Shown: positions 19,044 to 28,582, counted from the stretch's first letter. The stretch: DNA of 64,000 nucleotides from Aquaspirillum sp. LM1 (GCF_002002905.1 NZ_CP019509.1:1-64000); one strand, 5' to 3'. Made by a program: numbers and translations. The notes: generated from the letters alone by a model not told the origin.

Positions 19044-19811
19044 TCAGGCTGCGGCCCCTGCAAGCTTGCCCGCGCACACCGGGCAAGCCGGGTCGCGCGT
19101 CAGGCGCATATGCCGCCAATCTCCGCTTAGCCCCTCGTAAATCGCCAGCCGGTTCACCGCGTTGGAGCGGATGCCCACCAGCAGCTTCAGCGCTTCAGCG
19201 GCCTGCATGCAGCCGATGATGCCCACCAGTGGCGCAAATACGCCAAAGGTGGCGCATGGCCCGTCGCTGGCATCGCCATGGTCCGGAAACAGACAGTGGT
19301 AGCACGGCGCATCCGGCTGGCGCGGGTCAAACACTGCCAGCTGACCATCAAAGCGCACTGCCGCACCCGACACCAGCGGCTTGCTGGCGGCCACGCAGGC
19401 GGCGTTGACCGCATGGCGGGTGGCAAAATTGTCCGAGCAATCCAGCACCACATCGGCCTGCGCCACGGCGGCGGCCAGTGCGGCAGCGTCCATGCGCTGG
19501 GCCAGCGGCTGGACACGCACCTCCGGATTGAGCGCCGCCAGCCGGCTGGCCACGGACTCCACCTTCAGCCGGCCCAGGCTGGCCATGTCGTGGGCGATTT
19601 GCCGTTGCAGGTTGGTCAGTTCGACGGTGTCGTTGTCGCACACCGTCAGCGTGCCCACCCCGGCTGAGGCCAGATACATGGCCACAGGCGAGCCCAGCCC
19701 CCCGGCACCAATAATCAGGGCATGGCTGGCCAGCAGTGCGGTTTGTCCGGCCAGGTCGAGTTGGGGAAGCAGCAGATGGCGGCTGTAGCGCAGCAGTTGT
19801 TGGTCGTTCAT
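19044..19811 (-). CDS. moeB: MoeB/ThiF-type adenylyltransferase (HesA family)
   Basis: An E1-like enzyme that adenylates the C-terminal Gly-Gly of a small sulfur carrier such as MoaD or ThiS. The 255-residue product starts MNDQQLLRYSRHLLLPQLD, typical of MoeB/HesA. It has the nucleotide-binding GAGGLGSPVAMYLA, the LQRQIAHDM region, DCSDNFATRHAVN, and two Cys pairs that bind zinc (CYHCLF and CPVCAG). A longer frame from 19853 lacks family residues. No molybdopterin or thiamine gene lies next to it, so whether it serves MoaD, ThiS or another carrier cannot be decided here. Confidence 0.88.
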   Translation of the reverse strand: MNDQQLLRYSRHLLLPQLDLAGQTALLASHALIIGAGGLGSPVAMYLASAGVGTLTVCDNDTVELTNLQRQIAHDMASLGRLKVESVASRLAALNPEVRVQPLAQRMDAAALAAAVAQADVVLDCSDNFATRHAVNAACVAASKPLVSGAAVRFDGQLAVFDPRQPDAPCYHCLFPDHGDASDGPCATFGVFAPLVGIIGCMQAAEALKLLVGIRSNAVNRLAIYEGLSGDWRHMRLTRDPACPVCAGKLAGAAA

Positions 19812-19910
19812 GGCGGGTGGCGGAGGGAGAAAACCGCACTGTAGCGTGGGCACAGCGGGTTTGTCTGCAAAGGGGCACCGCAGGTGGGGCAGAAGGGGGG
19901 GCCGGCAGGC

Positions 19911-19948
19911 AAAAAAAGAGGGAAGACGCCCCGGATAAGCATCTTCCC
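19911..19948 (-). terminator. Intrinsic terminator of the ntrYX operon
   Basis: On the minus strand GGGAAGATGC-N9-GCGTCTTCCC (one mismatch) is followed by TCTTTTTTT. It lies about 200 bp after the ntrX stop and well upstream of the moeB start at 19811, so it separates the two units. Confidence 0.75.
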
Positions 19949-20153
19949 CTCAGGGTGAGCGGCACGCTCGGGAAGGGTGCCTGGCGGCAGAAGCTTCCCG
20001 ATTTGCATACTACGCGACACAGTGTACTTGAATGCGCCAGCAGAAAACCAGCGTAAATCTACGGTGTTTCACCCATTTTTTTGGTTTGCTATTCAATGGG
20101 ATAGTTTGCGACATCGGAGCACGCATGCTGGCCAATGGCGCAAGCGTACCGGT

Positions 20154-21422
20154 TTACTCCTCGACGGTACGCCGGCTGAATTTCACCCCCAGCTGCTTGA
20201 GCTTGCGGTACAGGTGGGTGCGCTCCAGCCCGACTTTTTGCGCCACCCGGCTCATATTGCCGTTTTCCAGCCCGATGTGGTACTCGAAGTAGCGCCGCTC
20301 CAGCTGCTCACGCAGTTCGCGCAGCGGCAGGTTGAAGTCAAAGCCGGATTCTTCTGGCGGCTTGTCCTGACGGAACTGGGCCAGCACCTTGTTCACTTCC
20401 GGCGCGTCGATATCGTCGCTTTCGGCGGTCAGCGCCAGGCTCTTGATAATGCTGCGCAGCTGTTCCAGATTGCCCGGCCAGTCGTACTGGCGCAGCGCAT
20501 TCAGCGCGGCAGTGGTCAGCCGATGGGGGGGCACCTGCTTGTTTTCAATCAGTTCGGCCAGGATTTGCTGAGCCAGTTCGATGATGTCATCAGCGTGTTC
20601 GCGCAGGCACGGGATCGGCACAATCACGCTGGACAAGGTATTGAGCAGGCGGTTGTCGCAGGCTGGGTCGGTCAGCAGTTCCTGCAGCGGGCGGCTGCAG
20701 GAACACACCAGACGCACGCTGTAGCGGTCCAGCTTGGACAGCAAAAACAGCAGCCCCTGCTGGGCGCGGCGCGGCTGGCTGCCGATGTCGGGCAGGTAGA
20801 GCACGCCGTTATTGGCTTTTTGCAGCAGCTCCAGTGGGGCGTCGGCCAGTTGTTCCGGCTTGTTTGGCGTCACCCACGGGGTGTTGGGCTGGTGAAAAAA
20901 GCGCGCCACCAGCTCAAAGCCCACGCCCGGTTCGCCAGTGAGCAGGATCGGCGACTTGACCGGTGCCACCCGCTCCAGCGCGCGCTTGAGCTCGTGCACC
21001 ACCGGGCTTTTGCCCAGCCGGTCGAGGTTGAGCGACTGGTTGCCTTGCATGTCGGCGTATTTCATCGCCCGCTGCACCGTGGTCAGCAGCTTTTGCAGGG
21101 CGATGGGTTTTTCCAGAAAATCAAATGCGCCAATGCGGGTGGCTTCAACGGCGGTATCAATGCTGGCGTGGCCAGACATCATCACCACCGGCATGTTCAG
21201 TTGCCCGGCCTTGGCCCATTCCTTGAGCAGGGTGACGCCATCACAGTCGGGCATCCAGATGTCCAGCAACACCAGGGCGGGACGGGTCTGGTTGCGCAGC
21301 TGCCGCGCCACTTCAGCGTTTTCGGCCAGCGCCACGGTATAGCCTTCGTCCTGAAGGATTTCCGACAGCAGCTCGCGAATGCCGACTTCATCATCGACGA
21401 TCAAGATATCGCTACTTCGCAT
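20154..21422 (-). CDS. ntrX: NtrX-like response regulator with a degenerate AAA+ domain
   Basis: Partner regulator of NtrY. Residues are numbered from the second ATG (21422), which has better spacing from GGAGG than the first (21425); about 422 residues. The receiver domain is intact (ILIVDDEVGIRELL, phospho-acceptor in VLLDIWMPDCDG, conserved Lys in FLEKPI). The central AAA+ domain is degraded: the Walker A is GEPGVGFELVAR, with Phe at the lysine position; the GAFTGA loop is absent; and the Walker B region is GVLYLPDIGS. The C-terminal Fis-type helix-turn-helix (NMSRVAQKVGLERTHLYRKL) is intact. It is therefore unlikely to activate sigma-54 and probably acts as a DNA-binding regulator only. 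The gene overlaps ntrY by a few bases. Confidence 0.88.
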   Translation of the reverse strand: MRSSDILIVDDEVGIRELLSEILQDEGYTVALAENAEVARQLRNQTRPALVLLDIWMPDCDGVTLLKEWAKAGQLNMPVVMMSGHASIDTAVEATRIGAFDFLEKPIALQKLLTTVQRAMKYADMQGNQSLNLDRLGKSPVVHELKRALERVAPVKSPILLTGEPGVGFELVARFFHQPNTPWVTPNKPEQLADAPLELLQKANNGVLYLPDIGSQPRRAQQGLLFLLSKLDRYSVRLVCSCSRPLQELLTDPACDNRLLNTLSSVIVPIPCLREHADDIIELAQQILAELIENKQVPPHRLTTAALNALRQYDWPGNLEQLRSIIKSLALTAESDDIDAPEVNKVLAQFRQDKPPEESGFDFNLPLRELREQLERRYFEYHIGLENGNMSRVAQKVGLERTHLYRKLKQLGVKFSRRTVEE

Positions 21423-23542
21423 CATGCCTCCGGGCAGGGCAGCGTAACGCAGATACGGGCGCCGTGCGGGGTAACATTGCCAACGGTAATGCTGCCATGG
21501 TGTTCCTCAATGATTTTTTTGACGACCGCCAAGCCCAGACCGGTGCCTTTGGCTTTGCTGGTGACATAGGGCTCAAATGCGCGGGGCAGGATGTCTGCTG
21601 CGAAGCCGGGACCATTGTCCTCCAGAGTGATGACGACCGCATCATTTTCTCTCTGGGCGCTAATGTGAATCATCGGCTCGTCAGCGTCAAGCACGGCATC
21701 CTGCGCATTGACCAGTAAATTGTGCAGCACCTGGCGCAGCAGCGCCGCATCACCCTGAATCAGCAAGGCTTCTTCCGGCAGCCGGGCATGCACTGCCGGG
21801 TTGGATTCGTACAGCGCCAGCACTTCGCGCACCAGCTGCCCCAGGTCCAGCCCGGCCAGCTGGGTTTTTGGCGCGCGGGCATAGTCGCGGAATGCTTCCA
21901 CCATACCCTTGAGCGCACTGACCTGCTGGACAATCGTATCGGTGGAGCGGCGCAACATGTCGGCGTCGTGAGGGGCCAGCTTGTCGGCCAGCTTCATTTG
22001 CAGCCGCTCGGCAGACAGCTGGATGGGGGTCAGCGGGTTGCGGATTTCATGCGCCAGCCGCTTGGCCACCTCGCCCCAGGCGGCGTCGCGCTGGGCGCGG
22101 GCCAGTTCGGTGATGTCGTCAAACACCATGACAAAACCATGGCCGCTTTTTTCCGGCAGGCGGGTGCCGCGCGCCAGCAGGGTTTGCAGCCGGCGCTCGC
22201 CTTCCATGGCCACCTCGGCCTGCCAGTCCTCACCCGGTGCGTCGTCGCGGTGCTGCTGGGTGGCGTCCACCAGCGGGCTCAGGCGCGGCACATGGCAGGG
22301 CCAGTCGGGCAGCGGGTGTTCGGCCAGATCGTCGATATTCACCCCCAGAATCCGCTCGGCGGACACATTGGCAGCAGTGAGCAGCCAATGGGCGTCAAAT
22401 GCCATCACTCCGGCACTGAGGTTAACCAGAATGCTTTCCAGGTAGGCGTTGTTGGCCTCCAGTTCGGCACGGCTGGCGTCGGTTTGTGCGCTGGCCTCGG
22501 CCAGTTGCTTGGTCATCCGGTTGAACATGGCGGTGAGCACGCCCAGCTCGTCGCGGCTGTAAATCGGGTGCTGGCGCGAGTAATCCCCCTGGGTCACTGC
22601 CTTGGTGCCGGCAGCCAGCGCGCCCAGCGGGGCGGACAGCCGGTCAGACAGGTAAAACCCCAGGCTGACCGCGCCCAGCAGCGTCACCACCAGGGTGAGC
22701 GCCAGGGTCAGCCGGTAAAAGCGTTTCAAGCCCTCGCGCGACAGCGCCAGCTGGCGGTATTCGCTACGGGTGGCATCGACCAGCTCGGCGTCTTCGGCAA
22801 TCTGGCGCGGCACCGGCTGCATCAGTTGCACGGTCAGCCGTTCGCCGTTAAACGACAGCGGATAGGCCGGCAACACCACGCGCAGCACCATGCCCTTGCC
22901 GTTCAGGGTTTCGGTGGCACGAAAGGCCTGATCCCGGTTGATCCGCTCCAGCACCTCGCGCGACGGTGCCAGCGGCATGCTGCCGCCCGACCCAGGCTCG
23001 CCCGCCACGCCCACCAACTGGCCATGGCGATCAAACACGGCAATTTCATGCACCCCCAGCTGCTTGCGCAGCGCCGGCAGCTTGAGCGAAGCATTCAGGG
23101 TGGGGGCACCATTGAGCTCGCGCACCACCTGCTGGGCCTTGTAGTCCAGGTCGGTCAGCAGGTAATCCAGCGCATTGCGCCCCAGGCTCAGCCCCCGGTC
23201 CAGCCCGGCCTCGATGCGCACATCAAACCAGCTTTCGATGCTCTTGGTCAGAAACTGTACCGACACGGTAAACATCAGAATCCCCGGCAAGATGGCCACC
23301 AGGGCAAACATCGACACCATGCGCAGGGTCAGCTTGGCACCAAACACCTTGGCGCGGATTTTCTGGCGGATCTGCCACAGCTGATAGCCGATAAAGCCGG
23401 TCAGCCCCAGGGTCAGCAAGCCGGTCAGGGCAAAAATCTCCCAGTAGTATTCAGCCAGCCGTGACGTGCTGCCGGTGGAAATGGCCAGCAGATAGAGCAG
23501 AATCAGCCCAAGCAAGGCCGACGAACTGAGCCAGACCCGCAT
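21422..23542 (-). CDS. ntrY: NtrY-like sensor histidine kinase
   Basis: A 706-residue membrane kinase. Predicted membrane helices lie near residues 7-25, 38-57, 74-97 and 285-307, enclosing an extracytoplasmic sensor segment of about 190 residues. HAMP (about 305-360), PAS (about 375-480), the H-box KRLAHEIRNPLTPIQLSAERL split around the phospho-accepting His (near 495), and ATP-binding motifs NLLVNAQDAV, DNGPGF and GTGLGLAVVKKI follow. Its stop overlaps the start of ntrX. NtrYX homologues in betaproteobacteria and Neisseria influence respiratory and nitrogen-oxide metabolism; that role is inferred by homology. Confidence 0.93.
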   Translation of the reverse strand: MRVWLSSSALLGLILLYLLAISTGSTSRLAEYYWEIFALTGLLTLGLTGFIGYQLWQIRQKIRAKVFGAKLTLRMVSMFALVAILPGILMFTVSVQFLTKSIESWFDVRIEAGLDRGLSLGRNALDYLLTDLDYKAQQVVRELNGAPTLNASLKLPALRKQLGVHEIAVFDRHGQLVGVAGEPGSGGSMPLAPSREVLERINRDQAFRATETLNGKGMVLRVVLPAYPLSFNGERLTVQLMQPVPRQIAEDAELVDATRSEYRQLALSREGLKRFYRLTLALTLVVTLLGAVSLGFYLSDRLSAPLGALAAGTKAVTQGDYSRQHPIYSRDELGVLTAMFNRMTKQLAEASAQTDASRAELEANNAYLESILVNLSAGVMAFDAHWLLTAANVSAERILGVNIDDLAEHPLPDWPCHVPRLSPLVDATQQHRDDAPGEDWQAEVAMEGERRLQTLLARGTRLPEKSGHGFVMVFDDITELARAQRDAAWGEVAKRLAHEIRNPLTPIQLSAERLQMKLADKLAPHDADMLRRSTDTIVQQVSALKGMVEAFRDYARAPKTQLAGLDLGQLVREVLALYESNPAVHARLPEEALLIQGDAALLRQVLHNLLVNAQDAVLDADEPMIHISAQRENDAVVITLEDNGPGFAADILPRAFEPYVTSKAKGTGLGLAVVKKIIEEHHGSITVGNVTPHGARICVTLPCPEA

Positions 23543-24189
23543 CAGTGTTCTCCTTCCAGCGCCATGGGCACCCAGTCGGACTCCAGCTTCCAGTCGGTGG
23601 CACCCAGCGCCGACAGCTGAAACGGGCGTGGCAGCTGGCTGATGTCCAGCATCAACCGCACTTCACCGGCAAACTCGCCCAGCCGGCTTTTGCCCACGCT
23701 GGTCTTGCTCAGTACCCGCCAGCTGCGAATGGCACCCATCGCCGCCAGGGCGTCGTTGAGGGAGGGATAGGTTTTGTACAGGGTGCCGCCAATCGACACT
23801 CGGTAGGTTTGCGTCAGCGCATGAAACGACAGCTTGTACAACTGCTCGGCGGTGGGGTCGAAGCCTTCGCTGAATTGCCGCCACCAGGCGTACAGGCGCG
23901 GGCGACTGAGGTGAAACTGCAGGCGGAAGGTCAGCGGCACGCCTTCGTCCAGCGCGTCGCTCAGGGTGGGGTTGAGCTGGATGGCAAAGCGGGTGTTGGC
24001 CACCAGATAGCCGTCCTGCAACGCCAGCGTGGCCAGTTTGGGCACAATGGCGTCGCCGCTGCGCGCTTCAGCCGCCCGTGCCGGGGCCGCAGCGCACAGC
24101 AGCGCCAGCAGCATCAGCCCGGTCGCCAGCCAGCGCGTCAGCTCAGGTCTTGCGAATAAGCGCGTAGTAAAAGCCATCATGGTTTTCAT
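23542..24189 (-). CDS. DUF4390 family exported protein
   Basis: About 215 residues with an N-terminal signal peptide (hydrophobic LATGLMLLALLCAAAPARA). The body, with LQDGYLVANTRFAIQLNP, GVPLTFRLQFHLSRPRLYAWW and a C-terminal DWKLESDWVPMAL, matches the uncharacterised DUF4390 family, which is characteristically found between rsmB and ntrY in betaproteobacteria. It overlaps the rsmB 3' end by 47 bp and its stop touches the ntrY start, so the four genes look co-translated. ATG 24180 is an alternative start. Function unknown; a periplasmic role is inferred. Confidence 0.82.
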   Translation of the reverse strand: MKTMMAFTTRLFARPELTRWLATGLMLLALLCAAAPARAAEARSGDAIVPKLATLALQDGYLVANTRFAIQLNPTLSDALDEGVPLTFRLQFHLSRPRLYAWWRQFSEGFDPTAEQLYKLSFHALTQTYRVSIGGTLYKTYPSLNDALAAMGAIRSWRVLSKTSVGKSRLGEFAGEVRLMLDISQLPRPFQLSALGATDWKLESDWVPMALEGEH

Positions 24190-25393
24190 CCGGCAGCAGC
24201 TGAATGTCCCGCTCCAGTTCAGCATTCACATGCCGACTGAAAAAGGCATCGACCTGGCGACGGTTTTCCGTGGGAAAAATCGAACAGGTTGCATACAGCA
24301 TTTTGCCGCCCGGCGCGAGCAGCGCCCACAGCGCGTCGGCCAGCGCGCCCTGCTGACGGCCCAGCGACGGGATGTCGGTCGGGCGACGGGTCCATTTGAT
24401 ATCCGGATGACGGCGCGCCACGCCCGAAGCCGAACAGGGCACGTCGGCCAGAATGCGGTCAAACATCTTGCCGTCCCACCAACTGGCCGGGCGACTGGCG
24501 TCGCCCACCACACAGCGGGCCGACAGGCCCAGCCGGGCCAGATTGCTTTCCACCCGCTGCAGGCGCACGCCGTCGTTATCCACCGCCGTCAGCGCCAGGT
24601 CGGCGCACTCCAGCAGGTGGCCGGTTTTGCCACCAGGGGCGGCGCAGGCGTCCAGCACGCGCATGCCGTCACGCACATCCAGCCATTCGGCAGCCAGCTG
24701 CGCGCCAGCGTCCTGCACCGACACTTCGCCTTCGGCAAAACCGGGCAGGCGATCCACCGGCACCGGCTTGGTCAAGCGCACGGCATCGCCTTCCAGCACG
24801 GTGGCTTCCATGCCGGCTTCGGTCAGTCGGGCCAGCCAGGCAGCCACTGTGGTGCGGCGGCGATTGACCCGTACCGTCATCGGCGGGTGCTGATTGCTGG
24901 CGGTGAGGATGGCTTTCCAGTCTTTCGGGTAAGCCTGCTGCACCGACCCCACCCACCAGTCCGGATGGTTCCAGAACGCAGTCGGGTCACGGCGCAAGGC
25001 AGCGGTCAGCTCGTCGCGGCGGCGCTGGAAATTGCGCAGCACGGCATTGGTCAGCCCTTTGAGCCGTCCGCCCTGATGCGCGGCAGCCACACGCACGGCG
25101 TGGTCCACCACCGCGTACGGCGCGGCCTGGGTGTGTACCAGCTGGTACAGCGCCACCAGCAGCAGGCGGTCAATCAGGGCATCGTCCAGCGGACGCGACA
25201 GCAGTTGGTCGAGCACGCCGCGCAGCCAGCCATAGTGGCGCAATGAGCCATAGCTGATGTCCATGACGGCAGCGCGTTCTGCCGGTGCCAGCGCGGGATG
25301 TTGCCGCCAGGCCGACGCCAGCGTGTCGGTCAGGTTTTTGCCGGACAGGACCGTATCAAGGATTTCGGCGGCGAGGGTCTGGATGGTTTGCAT
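24143..25393 (-). CDS. rsmB: 16S rRNA (cytosine-967-C5)-methyltransferase RsmB
   Basis: Methylates C967 of 16S rRNA using S-adenosylmethionine. The 416-residue product has the N-terminal NusB-like RNA-binding domain (about 1-140; for example LKGLTNAVLRNFQRRR) and a Rossmann methyltransferase domain with the SAM motif VLDACAAPGGKTGHLLE (near residue 243), DVPCSASGVARRHPDIK (near 313) and the catalytic-Cys block LYATCSIFPTEN (near 372). It heads the block rsmB-DUF4390-ntrY-ntrX. The usual betaproteobacterial upstream neighbours fmt and def are not here. Confidence 0.95.
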   Translation of the reverse strand: MQTIQTLAAEILDTVLSGKNLTDTLASAWRQHPALAPAERAAVMDISYGSLRHYGWLRGVLDQLLSRPLDDALIDRLLLVALYQLVHTQAAPYAVVDHAVRVAAAHQGGRLKGLTNAVLRNFQRRRDELTAALRRDPTAFWNHPDWWVGSVQQAYPKDWKAILTASNQHPPMTVRVNRRRTTVAAWLARLTEAGMEATVLEGDAVRLTKPVPVDRLPGFAEGEVSVQDAGAQLAAEWLDVRDGMRVLDACAAPGGKTGHLLECADLALTAVDNDGVRLQRVESNLARLGLSARCVVGDASRPASWWDGKMFDRILADVPCSASGVARRHPDIKWTRRPTDIPSLGRQQGALADALWALLAPGGKMLYATCSIFPTENRRQVDAFFSRHVNAELERDIQLLPDENHDGFYYALIRKT

Positions 25394-25574
25394 GATATGA
25401 AAACCGCCACGTCAACAGGCGCAGCGGTTGGGGATGTTGGGGTCAGGCCGGATTGTAACGGAACAGCAGGCCAGCGGCGATGTTTCCGCAGCAGGCGACG
25501 GCGCAAGGGATGGGAAGGGGGGCGTAAAGTACGCGCTGGCGCAGGAGAATGGCCTGACCTGACCCCCCCCGATC

Positions 25575-25720
25575 AGGAATCCGTGCGCCGGCTCGGCAAA
25601 CACCTGTTCCAGCAATGCGGCATCCAGCCCCCCGATCTCCCCAGAGCATCAGCTGTTCGCGACTGGCCTGCTGCACGCGCATGGCCAGCTCGGCGGGCAA
25701 GGGGCCAAAACGCTGTGTTG
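25575..25720 (-). pseudogene. Frameshifted C-terminal remnant of an Rpn/DUF4351-type protein
   Basis: One minus-strand frame reads FGPLPAELAMRVQQASREQL then MLWGDR; after a run of six Cs (plus strand 25628-25633) the neighbouring frame continues LDAALLEQVFAEPAHGFL. Joined, they resemble the C-terminal region of Rpn-family PD-(D/E)XK nuclease/transposase-like proteins carrying DUF4351. Only the tail is present, with a frameshift in the homopolymer and no start or upstream domain. Family assignment is from memory of the motif pattern and is moderately uncertain. Confidence 0.45.
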
Positions 25721-26004
25721 CATCGTGTGAACGGTTCTGAGCTGTTCCGCACAGCGGAGCTGTTATCTGCTAAAAACCGGCTTGTTCTGCATTTTTGTTG
25801 TTAAAAGCATATTTTTGTTTGCTGTCCGTGTAGAATGCGGAACGCACAAATATGGTGCAATTAGTACAAAAAAGCACACTATTGGTGCAAAACAAGAAGC
25901 ATTAACAACCTATGTGCAGCGCTTCCAGGTCAAATTCCGCCATATTTGGCGCAGTGGCTTGCCACTGCCCGGCTTGCCGCATGCACACTTCAGCAGAGGA
26001 ATGC
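25721..26004 (+). promoter_or_regulatory. AT-rich leader of a chemoreceptor gene with paired GCAC-N7-GTGC dyads
   Basis: This gene-free stretch is much more AT-rich than its surroundings. It contains two dyads of identical design, GCAC-N7-GTGC, at 25844-25858 and 25874-25888, exactly 30 bp apart (start to start), each followed by AA. Equal helical phasing suggests two binding sites for one dimeric regulator. A TAGAAT hexamer at 25831-25836 could be a -10, but no good -35 is placed. Confidence 0.4.
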
Positions 26005-27657
26005 ATGAAAAATCTTAGCGTTGGGCAGCGGTTATATGGCCTTGTCATTGTCTTTTCTGTTGTCTTGATCGCGGTGGGGGCACTGGGGCTGAAAAATGCC
26101 GCCGACACGCTGGCGGGCTTGAAAACTGTCTACGAAGACCGCACGGTGGCCTTGGGCCAATTGGCGCAGATTGACCAACGCATCCGCCGCAATGCCGCCG
26201 AGTTTTACCGCGCCCTGGCGCTGGACCCCAGCAGCCCGCTGGCCAGGCACCTGGACGGCAGCCTGCCTGAACATGGCCAGGCGCTGCGCGACAATACCCG
26301 CATTGCCGCTGCAGAATGGCGCAAATACATGGCCACCTACCTGACGCCAGAAGAAAAACAACAAGCACAACAGGTAGATACCCTGCTGACCGCCTATGAA
26401 AAAGACTTGGTCATTCCCGTGGCCGAGTATTTTGGCCGGGGAAAACTGGACACAGACACCTCCCTGGGTTTCATTCGCGCCTCGGGCAAGCTTGGCAACG
26501 ACACCCGGACGGCTTTGCAAGCGCTGATTGACTTGCAAGAGCGCGTGGCCAAACAGGAATACGACACTGCCGTGGCGGGCAATGATCAAACGCGCCAGAT
26601 CTTGCTGGCCTTGATCCTGCTGGGTTTGGGGCTGGGCGGCATGGTGTCCTGGCACTTGATTCGCAGTGTCACCACGCCGCTGGGTAAAATCCGCGATGCG
26701 GTGGCGCATGTGCAGCAATCCGGCGATTTCACCACCCACCTGGCGGTACAAGGTCAGGATGAGGTGGCGCAAACCACCCGTGCCTTTAATGATCTGCTGA
26801 CCACCCTGCGCACTGCCCTGCAGTCGGTGCAGACCGCCACGACAACCGTCAGCCAGGAAGCCGAAGGCCTGGCCGGCCAATCCACGCAAGCCGCCAGCGC
26901 CGCTGCGCACGCCAGTGAATCCACCTCGGCCATGGCGGCGGCGGTGGAGCAGGTAACGGTCAGCATCAACCATGTGGGCGACGCCAGCCAGCAGGCCATT
27001 GCCCAGGCCGAAGACGCCGGACAACACGCGCGTGAGGGCGGCGAAGTGATTCAGCGCGCCGTGGGCGAGATCAACCAGATTGCCCAGAGCGTGCGGGAGG
27101 TGTCGGCCATCATCGAACAGTTGGACGGGCGCTCCGAGCGCATTTCCGGGGTGATTCAGGTCATCAAGGAAGTGGCCGACCAGACCAATCTCTTGGCCTT
27201 GAACGCGGCCATCGAAGCTGCCCGGGCTGGCGAATTCGGGCGCGGCTTTGCCGTGGTGGCCGACGAAGTGCGCAAGCTGGCGGAGCGCACCGGCAAAGCC
27301 ACCGGCGAAATCAGCCTGATGATTACTGAAATCCAGCAAAGCAGCCGCAACGCCGTGGGATCAATGGACACCGCCGTGCAGCAGGTGAATGCCGGGGTGC
27401 AACTGGCGGCGGACGCCGGCGAGGCCATTGTTCGCATTCGCAACAGCACCCGACAAGTGACGCAGACGGTGGCGTCCATCAGCGAGTCGATTCTGGAGCA
27501 AGGCGCCGCCAGCAACACCATTGCCGAGCAGGTCGAACAGGTGGCGCGCGCCAGCGAGCAAAACAGTGCCATTGCCTGTCAGTCTGCCAATTCGGCCCGC
27601 GCGGTGGCACAACAAGCCAGCCAGATGCGTTTGGCGCTGGCGCGCTTTCGCATCTGA
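26005..27657 (+). CDS. Methyl-accepting chemotaxis protein, 4-helix-bundle sensor
   Basis: A transmembrane chemoreceptor of 550 residues from ATG 26005 (GAGGAA upstream). A membrane helix at about 9-30 and another at about 192-213 ([20 protein letters not shown]) enclose a periplasmic, helical, Glu/Gln-rich domain of the 4HB_MCP type. HAMP follows ([20 protein letters not shown]), then a long coiled-coil signalling domain with the conserved kinase-interaction tip [20 protein letters not shown] and [15 protein letters not shown] (about 385-430). The 31 extra residues of a longer frame are not receptor-like. No CheR/CheB pentapeptide tail. Ligand unknown; no che genes in the window. Confidence 0.92.
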   Translation: MKNLSVGQRLYGLVIVFSVVLIAVGALGLKNAADTLAGLKTVYEDRTVALGQLAQIDQRIRRNAAEFYRALALDPSSPLARHLDGSLPEHGQALRDNTRIAAAEWRKYMATYLTPEEKQQAQQVDTLLTAYEKDLVIPVAEYFGRGKLDTDTSLGFIRASGKLGNDTRTALQALIDLQERVAKQEYDTAVAGNDQTRQILLALILLGLGLGGMVSWHLIRSVTTPLGKIRDAVAHVQQSGDFTTHLAVQGQDEVAQTTRAFNDLLTTLRTALQSVQTATTTVSQEAEGLAGQSTQAASAAAHASESTSAMAAAVEQVTVSINHVGDASQQAIAQAEDAGQHAREGGEVIQRAVGEINQIAQSVREVSAIIEQLDGRSERISGVIQVIKEVADQTNLLALNAAIEAARAGEFGRGFAVVADEVRKLAERTGKATGEISLMITEIQQSSRNAVGSMDTAVQQVNAGVQLAADAGEAIVRIRNSTRQVTQTVASISESILEQGAASNTIAEQVEQVARASEQNSAIACQSANSARAVAQQASQMRLALARFRI

Positions 27658-27837
27658 ACGCATCAGGCAGGGTGCGTTGCCCTGCTTTGGTGCATCGGCA
27701 TCTTGCAGGGTCATGCGGCAATCGTGGTTTTGCCTGGCGCGGCGCGATTCAACCTCTCAGCTCCGGGCGGGGTGGTTCCACGCCGCCCCAGCTGCGTTAT
27801 CCTTAGCCCTTCTGTCACCCACTTGCGGCCTCTCTCC

Positions 27838-28470
27838 ATGAAAGTTCTTGTCATCCCGGTTACCGCTTACCAGCAAAACTGTTCCCTGATCTGGTGTGAA
27901 CGCACTCACCGCGCCGCGCTGGTAGACCCCGGTGGCGATGTGGCCAGCTTGCTGGCCCAGGTGGAAAAACACGGGCTGACGCTGGAACGCCTGCTGATTA
28001 CCCATGGCCATCTGGACCATGCTGGCGGGGTGGCCGAGCTGACCGCCCAGCTTGGGCTGCCGGTGGAAGGGCCGCATCTGGCCGATCAGTTCTGGATTGA
28101 TGGCATGCAGAATCAGGCGCGCATGTTTGGTTTTCCGCCTACCCAGGGGTTTACTCCAACGCGCTGGCTGAACGATGGCGACCGGGTGACGGTGGGGGAG
28201 GAGGAACTTGAAGTGCTGCATTGTCCTGGGCATACGCCGGGGCATGTGGTGTTTTTCCATCGCGGCGAGCAGCTGGCATTTGTGGGCGACGTGCTGTTTC
28301 AGGGCTCGATTGGCCGGACCGATTTTCCGCAGGGCGATCACCGCACACTGATTGCGTCAATCCAGGACAAGCTGCTCCCGCTGGGTGACGAAGTGAGTTT
28401 TGTGCCGGGTCATGGCCCGGCATCCACCTTTGGCCATGAGCGGCGGCATAACCCGTATCTGCAGGGCTGA
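27838..28470 (+). CDS. MBL-fold metallo-hydrolase (glyoxalase II-like, YcbL type)
   Basis: A 210-residue metallo-beta-lactamase-fold enzyme starting MKVLVIPVTAYQQNCSLIWC. The metal ligands are visible: THGHLDHAGG (HxHxDH), HCPGHTPGHVVF, the bridging Asp in FVGDVLF, and the late His in VPGHGPASTFGHER. Length and N-terminus match the short glyoxalase-II-like group (E. coli YcbL) rather than GloB, which has an extra C-terminal domain. It probably hydrolyses a thioester such as S-lactoylglutathione; substrate not proven. It sits alone between two chemoreceptor genes. Confidence 0.88.
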   Translation: MKVLVIPVTAYQQNCSLIWCERTHRAALVDPGGDVASLLAQVEKHGLTLERLLITHGHLDHAGGVAELTAQLGLPVEGPHLADQFWIDGMQNQARMFGFPPTQGFTPTRWLNDGDRVTVGEEELEVLHCPGHTPGHVVFFHRGEQLAFVGDVLFQGSIGRTDFPQGDHRTLIASIQDKLLPLGDEVSFVPGHGPASTFGHERRHNPYLQG

Positions 28471-28582
28471 GCGTGTTGGGAACGTGCTGCCAGCGGGCGG
28501 GCGCGCCATCGCTTGCCACCTTGTGTGATGTCATTGCCGCATCAAGCGGCATTCGTCTTGCTTAATCTTTTCAGCTTGTTAA

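Noticed and set aside
20154-21422. Functional sigma-54 enhancer-binding activator
   Set aside because: Walker A lysine and GAFTGA loop are missing.
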